A stretch of DNA of 64,000 bases from Marinomonas profundi (GTDB lineage Bacteria; Pseudomonadota; Gammaproteobacteria; Pseudomonadales; Marinomonadaceae), in contig NZ_CP073013.1 of assembly GCF_020694005.1 (NCBI RefSeq), positions 3,172,578-3,236,577 of the forward strand, written 5' to 3'. A program made the translations under genes and the position numbers. The notes under the pieces are model-generated. The model was not told where the DNA came from and did not search any database. It was given only the letters and a program-made list of their open reading frames with translations. Below are positions 55,502-64,000 of this stretch, in pieces (within the stretch, counting starts at the first letter, position 1; each line of letters opens with the position of its first letter).

Positions 55502-55654
55502 GCCTGCAATTGATTGATCTATATTGTTTTTTTTGTAGGTCGTGGCTTTAGCCCGACAAGGCGTAATTTGTCGTGGTGAGTTTTTTGTCGGCATAAATGC
55601 GCGACCTACATGGTTTTATGTAGGTCGTGGCTTTAGCGCGTCAAGGCCGACCTA
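55502..55654. repeat. Third, partial unit of the tandem repeats
   Basis: Starts AGCCTGCAATTGATTGATCT and runs through an intact GCGCGACCTACA (55599-55610). It ends in another palindrome form, GTAGGTCGTGGCTTTAGCGC...GACCTAC, that overlaps the TAG stop of the RND gene on the other strand. Confidence 0.8.
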
Positions 55655-58600
55655 CAGGTGATTGGGTTTGGTGTGATCAGCTTTTTCAGTTTCGTTTTGA
55701 TGGTGCTCATCTTCATGCTGGAAGGTTGCCGTTTGTAACGCTTCTAGCTGTTGTTTTTCCTTGCGACGCGCGCCCAATACCAATAAACAAGGCGTTAAAA
55801 TAAGGGTGAGCGGTGTGGCAAAGGTTAAGCCGCCAGCAATTGCTGTGGAAAGCTGTGTCCACCATTGAGCGGAAGGCGCGCCAATGCTGAACGATTGATG
55901 CACTAGATCAATGTTTAGCTGAAACACCATAGGCACCAAGCCGAGAATGGTGGTAATAGTAGTCAATATAACGGGTCTTAAACGCTGGACGCCAGTACGA
56001 ATAGCGGCTTCGCGCACCATTAAGCCTTGTTTTCGTAAGCCATTAAAAGTGTCGATTAAGACGATGTTGTTATTGACGACAATGCCCGCCAACGCAATAA
56101 CGCCAACCCCACTCATGACCACGCCAAAGGGTTGTCCTTTTGCCATGAGTCCAATCAGTACGCCCATAGTCGAAAAGATCACCGCACTTAAAATCAGCAA
56201 GCACTGGAAAAAATTATTGAATTGGGTGACAAGGATGATCGCCATAATAAAGAAAGCAACACCAAACGCCTTGAGCAGGAAGCTCATCGATTTTTGCTGC
56301 TCTTCGGTGTTGCCACGAAATTCGTAGCGGACGGATTTGTCTATGCCAGCCGCATCCAGTTTGGTTTTAATCGCCTTGATCACTTCATCGACAACAAGAC
56401 CATCTTTTACGTCAGCCTCAATGGCGATGGTTTTCTTGCCGTCGGTTCGATTGATCACGCCTTGTTTGGGGGCTGCATAGCGCTGAATAAAATTGCTCGC
56501 TGGGATGCTGCCTTGATTGGTGGGAATTTGCAGTTGGTCAAGTTGCTCCAAGCGGCGTTGATTCACGGGATAACGCAAGACGATGTCTATTTTGTCATCC
56601 GCCCCTGCTGGCAAAAAGTCGCTCAAGGTAATGCCTGTGGTGACCAGCTTGACCACATTGCCCAGACTATTGACGTCGACGCCGTAACGACTGGCCTCTG
56701 CACGATTGATATCAAGGCGCCATTCAATACCGGGCAAGGACCTATCATCGCTGACGGTGACGATTTCTTCTCTTGTTAATAGTTGCTTGCTGATCTCATC
56801 GGCGGCGAGATTGAGTGCTTCACTATAATTGGAGCTTAATTGCAGTTGAATATCGGCACCCGATTGTGGGCCGCCTTGCTCTTTTTCAGCACTGACTTCG
56901 ATGCCGGGAATCTGCTTAGTTCTTTCCCTAATACGATCCAAAATAACACTGGCGGATTCACGTTTATACCAATCGATAAACTCCATGCTGATGGCGCCTA
57001 TGCTGTCTGGCGCGGCATTGTTACCCGGTGTAGAGTAAGAGGTTGCGACAACGCTTTTTAATTCAGGCGTGCCAAGGATTTGCAGTTCAACTTGTCTGAC
57101 CAGCGCGTCTTTTTCATCAAGCGATAAATCGCCTCTGGCGCGTATGTCCAAATTGGCCGACTCCGGCTCAATATTAGGAAAGAACTCCACCCCTTTGCCA
57201 AAATGGCCATAGCTAACAAAAACGCTGATCAGCAAGGCAATGGTAAACAGCAACACCCACACAGGGTATTCCACTAACCGAGTCAGCATTCTGCCGTAGG
57301 CACCCGTTAGCCCGGTCAGCTCTCTTAGGTCCCCCGTTTCGGTCACCCGTAGCGCGTGCATAGTTTTTTCCGTGTAGGCGCCTTTTTTGCCAATAATCGA
57401 ACCTATGGTTGGTATGATGATTAAGGCCATAACGAGAGAAGAAGCGAGTGTCGCAATGATGGTGATTGGCATAAAACGCATAAATTCACCAACAATATCA
57501 GGCCAGAATAACAAGGGCATGAAAACCGCCAAAGTGGTGGCTGTGGAAGCGGTAATCGGCCACGCCATGCGTTTTGCGGCTTCGCTGTAGGCTTGTCTTT
57601 TAGAGGCGCCTTCGGCGAGTTTACGATCCGCGTATTCAGTGACCACAATCGCGCCGTCCACCAGCATGCCGACACTGAGAATTAAGGCGAAGAGTACCAC
57701 CATGTTGATGGTGTAGCCTTGCAAATCAAGAATGAGAATGCCCGCTAAAAACGCCCCCGGAATGGCCAGGCCAACCAGTAGCGCACTGCGGATACCAAGC
57801 GCCCAAACGATGACAATCATCACCAGCAAGGTGGCGGCTAAAACATTGTTAAACAGGTCATTAAGGGAGGTTTCTATGTCCGTGGATTTATCGCCCGTTA
57901 GATTGTATTCAACGCCGCTGGGCCATTGTTGGCTCTCGCTTTCGACAACCGTTTTGACGGCCGCAATGGTGTTAATAATATTGGCGCCTACACGTTTCGA
58001 TACTGCCAACGTAATGCTGCGCTTGCCTTCTACACGAGCATAACTGGTGGCGTCTTCAAAGGTTAATTCACCCGTGGCAATGTCGCCCAATAAGACGACT
58101 TGATCGCCATCGGCTTTGATGGGCAAGTTCATAATGTCTTCTTTGGTTTTCAGTAAGCCGGGGACTTTTAGTGAGAAGCGACCAGCGCCTGTGTCTAGGT
58201 TGCCAGCGGCGACCAAGCGGTTATTGCCAGAGACAAAATTCGCCACATCGGCCAGAGAAAGGTTGTAAGACTCAAGTTGCTCTGGGCGGATAATAATCTG
58301 TGCTTGTTGTTCTCTGTCACCACTGATGTTGGCTTCTAAAACGCCGTCAACGGCTTCAATCGCATCTTGCAGATTTTTTGCGGTACGGCTTAAGGTGGCA
58401 AAATCTACGTTACCTGATAAATTGACCCGTAGTACAGGGAAAGTAGATAGGTTTATTTCCGTGACTGTCGGTTCGTCGGCGTCGTCTGGCAATTCACTTT
58501 TGGCTCTGTCTACCTTGTCTTTGGTGTCGCTGATGGCTTGATCAATGTCCACCCCAGACAAAAACTCCAGCATAATAGAAGCATGACCTTCTGATGCGGT

Positions 58601-58849
58601 GGATTTAAGTTCTTTAAGTCCTTCTAATCCCTTCAGTTCTTTTTCTAGCGGATGCACCAACAAACTGTCAGCGTCTTCAGGCGAAATGCCTTCCAAGCTA
58701 ACCGACACATACGCCATGGGAATGGTAATGTCTGGGTCATTTTCTTTGGCGATTTCAATATAAGACACGGTTCCCAGCAGAAGTATGAGAACAAAGAGCA
58801 TCATGACGGTACGAGAGCGAGCTAAGGCGGCTTCAATCAATGCTTGCAT
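55652..58849 (-). CDS. RND-family efflux permease
   Basis: 1065-aa inner-membrane drug/proton antiporter of the AcrB/HAE-1 superfamily. N-terminal membrane helix (RTVMMLFVLILLLGTVSYIEI), two large periplasmic loops, twelve expected membrane segments, and the intramembrane motif SVGMLVDGAIVVTEYADR with the proton-relay Asp. GDxALL-type loops (GNVDF...GVLEANISGDREQQ) are also visible. It follows its adaptor gene by 15 bases in one operon; no outer-membrane channel is encoded nearby. The last residues (TKPNHL) and stop run into the repeat. Substrate unknown. Confidence 0.9.
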   Translation of the reverse strand: MQALIEAALARSRTVMMLFVLILLLGTVSYIEIAKENDPDITIPMAYVSVSLEGISPEDADSLLVHPLEKELKGLEGLKELKSTASEGHASIMLEFLSGVDIDQAISDTKDKVDRAKSELPDDADEPTVTEINLSTFPVLRVNLSGNVDFATLSRTAKNLQDAIEAVDGVLEANISGDREQQAQIIIRPEQLESYNLSLADVANFVSGNNRLVAAGNLDTGAGRFSLKVPGLLKTKEDIMNLPIKADGDQVVLLGDIATGELTFEDATSYARVEGKRSITLAVSKRVGANIINTIAAVKTVVESESQQWPSGVEYNLTGDKSTDIETSLNDLFNNVLAATLLVMIVIVWALGIRSALLVGLAIPGAFLAGILILDLQGYTINMVVLFALILSVGMLVDGAIVVTEYADRKLAEGASKRQAYSEAAKRMAWPITASTATTLAVFMPLLFWPDIVGEFMRFMPITIIATLASSLVMALIIIPTIGSIIGKKGAYTEKTMHALRVTETGDLRELTGLTGAYGRMLTRLVEYPVWVLLFTIALLISVFVSYGHFGKGVEFFPNIEPESANLDIRARGDLSLDEKDALVRQVELQILGTPELKSVVATSYSTPGNNAAPDSIGAISMEFIDWYKRESASVILDRIRERTKQIPGIEVSAEKEQGGPQSGADIQLQLSSNYSEALNLAADEISKQLLTREEIVTVSDDRSLPGIEWRLDINRAEASRYGVDVNSLGNVVKLVTTGITLSDFLPAGADDKIDIVLRYPVNQRRLEQLDQLQIPTNQGSIPASNFIQRYAAPKQGVINRTDGKKTIAIEADVKDGLVVDEVIKAIKTKLDAAGIDKSVRYEFRGNTEEQQKSMSFLLKAFGVAFFIMAIILVTQFNNFFQCLLILSAVIFSTMGVLIGLMAKGQPFGVVMSGVGVIALAGIVVNNNIVLIDTFNGLRKQGLMVREAAIRTGVQRLRPVILTTITTILGLVPMVFQLNIDLVHQSFSIGAPSAQWWTQLSTAIAGGLTFATPLTLILTPCLLVLGARRKEKQQLEALQTATFQHEDEHHQNETEKADHTKPNHL

Positions 58850-58864
58850 ATTCTGGCCTCCTTC

Positions 58865-59959
58865 TTAGTGTTGATAATGTGCGTCAACTTTATCGCCGAC
58901 AGACACAAAACCCTGTCCAACGGTAATAATGTTGACATTATTGGGAAGGCCGCGCACCCAGACCTGATCGCGCTCTGATTTGACAATGTCAACGGGCGTC
59001 ATCACAACCCTGTTGTCTAGGTCGATGGTTTTAATGGCGGTTCTGCCAGCATCATCTAGGGTGAGTAATGCGGCGGAAAACGCATGAGCTTTTTGCTCCT
59101 CTAAAATGAAATCGACGGCGGCCGTTAAGCCTGCTGGAATTTTATTGCCGGGATTATCCACTTGCATTTCAACCGTAATGGTGCGGCTAGATTCGTTTGC
59201 AGTGGCGCTGATATAAGACACAAAACCCTCTGCTTCATCGCCGGATTCAAGGCGAATATTACCCTGAGTGCCCAGTTTGATCTGTTGGATTTTATTTTGT
59301 GGAATGTTCACGCTGACTTTGATGGGGTTGATTGACACCAAGGTACCTAAAGTCGCACCAACGGCTAATACTTGTCCTTCTTGAACCGCTAAGCTGTTTA
59401 ATATGCCAGAGAAAGGGGCGGTAATGTTGGCGTTTTCTAAATCCACTAATAAAGCGCTTTGTGTCGCTCGCGCCGAGGCAAGATCGGTTTGTGCTTGGGC
59501 TAGATTTACTTTGGAGGATAAATTTTGCAGATTGAGTTTTTGGATGCCATCGAGTTCAAGCTGTTTCTGCTTGACCAACAAGTCCGCCTGCTCTATTTGC
59601 GCTTGCAAGGTACGAGTGTCTATTTGGGCAATGGTACGGCCTTTTTTAACAAATTGACCTTTTTCTATGGGCAGCTGAGTAATGCGCCCCTGATAACTGT
59701 TAATCAGCGCTAAGGTTTCGTCGGCAAGGGTTTTGCCGCTTAATGGCAAATGCATTTCAATGGATTGGGCGATTAGGGTTTTGGCTTGAACAGGATAGGC
59801 CAGTGCGCTTTCTGCTGTTGGTGATGAAACCGTGTTTTCTTGCGCTGTTGTCTTTGTTGGACTGACTGTGATGCCATTGCCTCCAACGACCATCCAGCTG
59901 ATGGCCAAGGCTGCCACCACCACCGCGGTGATTGGCCCGACTTTGCTTTTTAAATTCAT
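58865..59959 (-). CDS. RND efflux periplasmic adaptor (membrane fusion protein)
   Basis: 364 aa from the ATG at 59959 with GGGAGAT before it; a longer frame to 60097 lacks support. An N-terminal anchor (VGPITAVVVAALAISWMVVG) is followed by the barrel-sandwich (lipoyl) half-motifs GRITQLPIEKGQFVKKG and ITAPFSGILNSLAVQEGQVLAVG, an alpha-hairpin between them (about 110-165), and a beta-barrel. It links the RND permease to an outer-membrane channel. No regulator gene is adjacent; the 250-base gap to uup shows no clear operator. Confidence 0.9.
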   Translation of the reverse strand: MNLKSKVGPITAVVVAALAISWMVVGGNGITVSPTKTTAQENTVSSPTAESALAYPVQAKTLIAQSIEMHLPLSGKTLADETLALINSYQGRITQLPIEKGQFVKKGRTIAQIDTRTLQAQIEQADLLVKQKQLELDGIQKLNLQNLSSKVNLAQAQTDLASARATQSALLVDLENANITAPFSGILNSLAVQEGQVLAVGATLGTLVSINPIKVSVNIPQNKIQQIKLGTQGNIRLESGDEAEGFVSYISATANESSRTITVEMQVDNPGNKIPAGLTAAVDFILEEQKAHAFSAALLTLDDAGRTAIKTIDLDNRVVMTPVDIVKSERDQVWVRGLPNNVNIITVGQGFVSVGDKVDAHYQH

Positions 59960-60209
59960 TAAAATCTCCCTGAAAAAATGATTATTATTATGTTTTTTGA
60001 GAAATATACCGCGACTGTCGAGTCTTGTATATTCCCCAAAATAGCGCTCAAAGCAGTACGACGAAAAAGTATCAATATCGACACTAAAAAAGCGCACCTT
60101 TTTAAAGGCTGGTTTTTCTTTTTCTGATTTCAGTTCGGGTATTTGCTGAACCTTCGCTTAGAAGGATGATACTATACCGCCACAATTTTTTTACTTTATA
60201 TGGGTAGAT

Positions 60210-62141
60210 ATGAGTCTATTGTCGTTAGAACAGATCAGTGTTGCTTTTGGGCATAATCCGCTGCTGTCAAAAATCAGTTTTTCAGCCGAAGCTGGAGAGC
60301 GTGTTGCTATTATCGGTCGTAATGGTGCAGGTAAATCTACGCTATTAAAAGTCATTTCGGGCGAGCAAGTTGCCGATGAAGGCGTGGTTCGTCTTGAAGG
60401 TGGTATGACCATTGGACAGCTACCGCAAGAATTGCCCGATGCGAATGAAAAAACCGTTCGTGAAGTGGTCAGTGAAGGCGCGGGGCAAGCGCATTCTTTA
60501 ATGACGCGCTACTTCACGTTGCTAGAAGATTTCGAAAATGACCACGCCAATGAATTAAGTGATATTCAAACGGAGTTGGATCGAATTCAAGGTTGGGATT
60601 TAGAGCAACGTGTGAATCACATGATTCAGCGTTTGGCTTTACCGGCCGACAAGCTAATGTCTGAATTGTCTGGTGGTTGGCGTCGTCGCGTTATTTTGGC
60701 GCAGGCGTTGATCTCTAACCCAGATGTTTTGCTATTAGACGAGCCGACTAACCATTTGGACGTGCCGACCATTGAATGGATGGAGCAACAGCTTCAACAA
60801 TTCCGTGGTTTGATCTTGTTTATTACCCATGACCGTCGCTTCCTCGAAAAACTCGCCAATCGCATTATTGAGCTGGATCGCGGCAATTTGATTTCTTTTA
60901 GCGGCAATATTACCGCTTTTCTTGCCTTTAAAGAAAAAATGCTCGAAGAAGAAGAGCGTGCCAATGCCTTATTCGATAAGCGTTTGGCGGAAGAAGAAGT
61001 CTGGATTCGTCAAGGGATTAAAGCGCGCCGTACCCGTAACGAGGGCCGAGTTCGTGCCTTAAAAGCGTTACGTGAAGAACGCTCTGAGCGTATTAATCGT
61101 CAAGGCAATGCCAAAATGGCGATTGAGACCAAAGACAAGTCTGGCAAGCTGGTGGCAGAGTTCACCCAAGTGGGGCATTCTTTTGAAGACAAAGTCATTC
61201 TTCAACCCATGGATTTTGTGGTCAATCGCGGAGATCGTATCGGTCTGATTGGTCCAAACGGTTGTGGTAAGAGTACCTTCTTGAAAATCCTATTAGGCGA
61301 CCTTGAACCAACATCAGGCATCGTTCGTCAAGGTACTAAGCTTAATGTGGCGTATTTTGATCAGTTGCGTGAGCAGCTTGACCCAGAACAAACCGTGGCC
61401 GAAAACGTTGGCGAAGGCAAAGACGTTATTGAAATCAACGGTCAAAATAAACACGTGATTGGTTATTTGGGTGATTTCCTTTTTCCACCTGAGCGTGCTC
61501 GTACACCGGTAAAAGCCTTGTCTGGTGGTGAACGTAACCGTGTCTTGTTGGCGAAATTGTTTACTCGTCCGGCCAACCTGTTAATCATGGATGAGCCAAC
61601 CAACGATTTGGATGTAGAAACATTAGAGCTGCTCGAAGAGCTACTAATGAACTACGACGGCACCTTGTTATTGGTCAGCCATGACCGTGCTTTCCTTGAT
61701 AACGTGGTCACCAGTGTGATTGCTTTTGAAGGCGAAGGCCGCGTAAAAGAATACGTGGGTGGTTACCAAGATTGGATTCGTCAAGGTGGCAAATTCCCAA
61801 CGGAATCTACCTCGCAAACCGACGATGCGCCAAGCAAAAAGGAAAAAGCCAAAGCCGACGCCAAAAAAGCCGAAGAGGCAAAGCAGAAATCTTCTGTGCA
61901 AGCTAAGCCGAAAGCCAAGCTAAGTTATAAAATCCAGCGCGAATTTGACGATATGCCAACGACTCTTGCTAAGTTAGAGTCCGAAATCGCTGCTTTGCAT
62001 GTGACGACAAGCGCGCCAGATTTTTATACCGGTGATGCCGATAAGGTGCAAAAAACCTTGGCAAAGCTAGCGCACAAAGAAGAAGAGCTTGAAACCACCA
62101 TGGAGCGTTGGTTAGAGCTTGAAACGATGCAAAACGGATAA
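60210..62141 (+). CDS. uup: ABC-F family ATPase Uup
   Basis: 643-aa soluble protein with two ABC domains and no membrane part. Domain 1: GRNGAGKSTLL, SGGWRRRVILAQAL, LLLDEPTNHLD. Domain 2: GPNGCGKSTFL, SGGERNRVLLAKLF, LIMDEPTNDLD. The linker between them carries the arm of ABC-F proteins, with RLAEEEVWIRQGIKARRTRNEGRVRALKALR typical of Uup, and the C-terminal coiled-coil DNA-binding domain (about 550-640) is present. Uup binds DNA or ribosomes and limits precise excision of transposons in E. coli, which is of interest next to mobile elements. Confidence 0.93.
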   Translation: MSLLSLEQISVAFGHNPLLSKISFSAEAGERVAIIGRNGAGKSTLLKVISGEQVADEGVVRLEGGMTIGQLPQELPDANEKTVREVVSEGAGQAHSLMTRYFTLLEDFENDHANELSDIQTELDRIQGWDLEQRVNHMIQRLALPADKLMSELSGGWRRRVILAQALISNPDVLLLDEPTNHLDVPTIEWMEQQLQQFRGLILFITHDRRFLEKLANRIIELDRGNLISFSGNITAFLAFKEKMLEEEERANALFDKRLAEEEVWIRQGIKARRTRNEGRVRALKALREERSERINRQGNAKMAIETKDKSGKLVAEFTQVGHSFEDKVILQPMDFVVNRGDRIGLIGPNGCGKSTFLKILLGDLEPTSGIVRQGTKLNVAYFDQLREQLDPEQTVAENVGEGKDVIEINGQNKHVIGYLGDFLFPPERARTPVKALSGGERNRVLLAKLFTRPANLLIMDEPTNDLDVETLELLEELLMNYDGTLLLVSHDRAFLDNVVTSVIAFEGEGRVKEYVGGYQDWIRQGGKFPTESTSQTDDAPSKKEKAKADAKKAEEAKQKSSVQAKPKAKLSYKIQREFDDMPTTLAKLESEIAALHVTTSAPDFYTGDADKVQKTLAKLAHKEEELETTMERWLELETMQNG

Positions 62142-62162
62142 ACTGTGCAAAACGGGTAAAGT

Positions 62163-62771
62163 ATGACAAACAAAATAACACCAGTTTCATTTGTACCGCG
62201 CTTGTTTGGCGCGTTTGGGCAGTTTTTTAAATACATGGCGAGCGGCGATTACGCTGCTCGCTGTCAAGCTGCAGCCCAAGGCGAGCAATTCGCTTTTGAA
62301 GTGGAACCAAAAATCATTACAGAAGAGGTGGAAGTGATTCGTGAAATCGAAGTCGCTGCGCCTGTTTTGGACACGGTTAACGCTGACGGCGCACATCAAT
62401 TATTGCAACTGCTGCAACAGGAAGCGCGTTTTATCGACTTTATCCAAGAAAGCATTGATGATTACAGTGATGCGGATGTGGGTGCTGCCTCTCGCCAAAT
62501 TCACGCGGGTTGCGCGAAAGTATTGCAGCAACATTTTACTATTGATGTGGTGTCTCTCGACGTAGTGAACACCGCAGCGGAAAATAGCCGTGTGGAAGTG
62601 CCATCTGGCTACGATGCAAAGCAGATCAAGCTGGAAGGCCGTGTAAAAGGCGATGGTCCATACGCTGGCACGCTTATTCATCCCGGTTGGAAAGTGACCG
62701 AAACGCGCTTGCCAAAAGTTACTAATACGGAAAGCCTACATATTTTAGCGCCAGCTGAAGTCGAGGTATAA
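62163..62771 (+). CDS. DUF2760 family protein
   Basis: 202 aa. N-terminal FLFxxFxxFF-like helix (PRLFGAFGQFFKYMASGDYAARC), an acidic linker (ITEEVEVIREIEVAAP), then a compact domain with LLQLLQQEARFIDFIQESID and PYAGTLIHPGWKVTETRLPK, which match DUF2760. These proteins are encoded with non-canonical Hsp70s, as here, four bases ahead of one. The function is unknown; a dedicated partner or client of the Hsp70 is the best guess. Confidence 0.85.
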   Translation: MTNKITPVSFVPRLFGAFGQFFKYMASGDYAARCQAAAQGEQFAFEVEPKIITEEVEVIREIEVAAPVLDTVNADGAHQLLQLLQQEARFIDFIQESIDDYSDADVGAASRQIHAGCAKVLQQHFTIDVVSLDVVNTAAENSRVEVPSGYDAKQIKLEGRVKGDGPYAGTLIHPGWKVTETRLPKVTNTESLHILAPAEVEV

Positions 62772-62775
62772 ACCC

Positions 62776-64000
62776 ATGAGTCAATATTTTATTGGTATCG
62801 ACCTAGGTACCACCCATTCGGCTGTCTATTATTCGCTGTCCAGTCAGGCGAAATCTGAGGCGAAATCTGACGCGGATCAGTTTGGGCGTCTTCAGCAATT
62901 GGCGATTCCGCAGTTTATCGCCGCCGGTCAAGTGGATGCTCGTCCTTTGTTGCCTTCGTTTGTCTACTTTCCTCATAAAACCGAATTTTTAGAAAGCGAC
63001 TTGCTGTTGCCTTGGGGTAAAGCCTCTTCCATTGTAGGCCAGTTGGCGCGTGAATTGGGCGCGAAATCCTCAGGTCGATTGGTGCAAAGTGCCAAGAGCT
63101 GGTTGTGTCATGCTCGCGTCAGTGCTGATGAAGCGGTTTTGCCAGTAGACGTACTGGAAGAGGTGGAAAAAGTCTCTCCAGCACAGGTAACGGAAACCTT
63201 GTTGGCCTATTTAGTCAATGCGTGGGCCAATCAATTTCCGCAGGCGCCGATTGCTGAACAAACGGTTGTCATCACGGTGCCAGCGTCTTTTGACCCTGCG
63301 GCTCGTGCGATTACCGAGCAAGCGGCAGAAAAAGTCGGTCTGCGTGCGCGTTTGATCGAAGAGCCATTAGCGGCGTTCTACGCTTGGTTAAGTGATCAAC
63401 AAAACTGGACCGACAGTCTAGCCGTTAACGACCATATTTTGGTTGTTGATGTGGGCGGTGGTACGACGGATTTGTCATTAATCCAAGCGGTTGAGCAAGA
63501 GGGCGCTCTTGGCCTAGAACGCGTGGCAGTAGGGCGTCATATCTTACTTGGCGGCGACAATATGGATTTGACGTTGACCTATCATTTAGCGGCTCAATTG
63601 GCGCAAAACGGTACCAACCTTGAGCCTTGGCAAATTAGCGGTTTAACCCAAGCTTGTCGTGACGCAAAAGAGCGTTTGTTATCGAACGCAGATTTAGAGG
63701 AAGTAAGTGTTGTCGTTCCCAGTCGCGGTCGTAGTTTGTTTAACAACAGCATTAAGGCGGCGTTAACGCAAAACGACGTTCAACAGCTTTTGATTGATGG
63801 CTTCTTTCCACAAGTGGCGTTAGGTGAGCAAGCTCAGAAAAATGCACGCAGTGGCTTTAGTGCGATTAATTTGGATTACGAAGGTGATCCAGCGATTACG
63901 CGTCATATTAGTGAATTTTTGTCTCAGCACAAGGTGACGCCAAGCAAGGTTTTGCTAAACGGTGGCGTGTTTAACGCCAGTGTGATTCGCAGCATACTAG
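62776..64000 (+). CDS. Non-canonical Hsp70-family protein, 5' part
   Basis: Runs off the window after 408 codons. The start MSQYFIGIDLGTTHSAVYYS has the phosphate-1 loop of Hsp70/actin fold; phosphate-2 is at ILVVDVGGGTTDLSL (about residues 223-237), and the connect-2/adenosine stretch VLLNGGVFNA is near the end. It lacks long stretches typical of DnaK, and it follows a DUF2760 gene, so it belongs to the DUF2760-associated Hsp70 group, usually followed by another Hsp70-like gene. Its clients are not known. The reading frame is open at the window edge. Confidence 0.9.
   Translation, partial: MSQYFIGIDLGTTHSAVYYSLSSQAKSEAKSDADQFGRLQQLAIPQFIAAGQVDARPLLPSFVYFPHKTEFLESDLLLPWGKASSIVGQLARELGAKSSGRLVQSAKSWLCHARVSADEAVLPVDVLEEVEKVSPAQVTETLLAYLVNAWANQFPQAPIAEQTVVITVPASFDPAARAITEQAAEKVGLRARLIEEPLAAFYAWLSDQQNWTDSLAVNDHILVVDVGGGTTDLSLIQAVEQEGALGLERVAVGRHILLGGDNMDLTLTYHLAAQLAQNGTNLEPWQISGLTQACRDAKERLLSNADLEEVSVVVPSRGRSLFNNSIKAALTQNDVQQLLIDGFFPQVALGEQAQKNARSGFSAINLDYEGDPAITRHISEFLSQHKVTPSKVLLNGGVFNASVIRSIL

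Overview
The window reads as chromosomal DNA of a marine gammaproteobacterium. Gene order and protein style (pheS-pheT-ihfA, a long LeuA, fimV-truA-trpFBA-accD-folC-SPOR-cvpA-purF-metZ, groESL next to fxsA) point to Oceanospirillales, most likely Marinomonas. This assignment is from recall of gene families, not from a search. Most of the window is ordinary core chromosome interrupted by mobile DNA and dispersed palindromic repeats.

Layout. 1-3092: 3' end of pheS, pheT, ihfA. 3427-5172: an amplified tRNA array (Pro-GGG, four Thr-TGT, four Val-TAC, five Asp-GTC, one decayed Val). 5600-6928: FadL-type porin. 7007-9912: an accessory island made of a 3'-end remnant of an EAL gene, an IS1111-group element and an IS110-group element, each inserted inside a dispersed repeat. 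9972-12221: membrane GGDEF/EAL protein. 12331-17305: four-gene iron operon on the minus strand (imelysin, di-haem oxidoreductase, second imelysin, DUF1513) behind a Fur box. 17553-19660: unknown membrane-anchored protein with a large operator-like dyad, then a BaiN-type flavoprotein. 19953-22825: De Ley-Doudoroff galactonate genes (dgoK, KDPGal aldolase, SMP-30 lactonase) under an IclR-like site, ending in a GH42 beta-galactosidase cut off after about 30 codons. 22977-27635: a peptide/nickel-type ABC importer with a fused double ATPase. 28029-31462: small secreted protein, leuA, an Lrp regulator, ribA. 31514-34106: a cassette (HTH regulator plus acyltransferase with an amber codon) bracketed by two copies of one terminator. 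34123-41731: srmB-like helicase, DUF1415, cvfB, panE, yajQ, an alkyltransferase-like protein, fxsA, groES-groEL. 41982-53884: fimV to metZ. 53914-55654: about 185-191 bp tandem repeats with a second, identical IS110 copy. 55652-59959: RND efflux pump and adaptor. 60210-64000: uup, DUF2760 and a non-canonical Hsp70 running off the end.

The most interesting signal is in the two identical 1212 bp IS110-type elements (8590-9801 minus, 54020-55231 plus). The non-coding segment in front of each recombinase can be read as a bridge RNA. One loop holds guides matching the target GCGCGACCT/ACA, the other holds guides matching the element's own two ends, and each guide pair flanks an AGCA/TGCT-closed hairpin. 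Both copies sit at the same site of the same repeat family with a CT dinucleotide at each junction, and an unoccupied target lies about 370 bp from the second copy.
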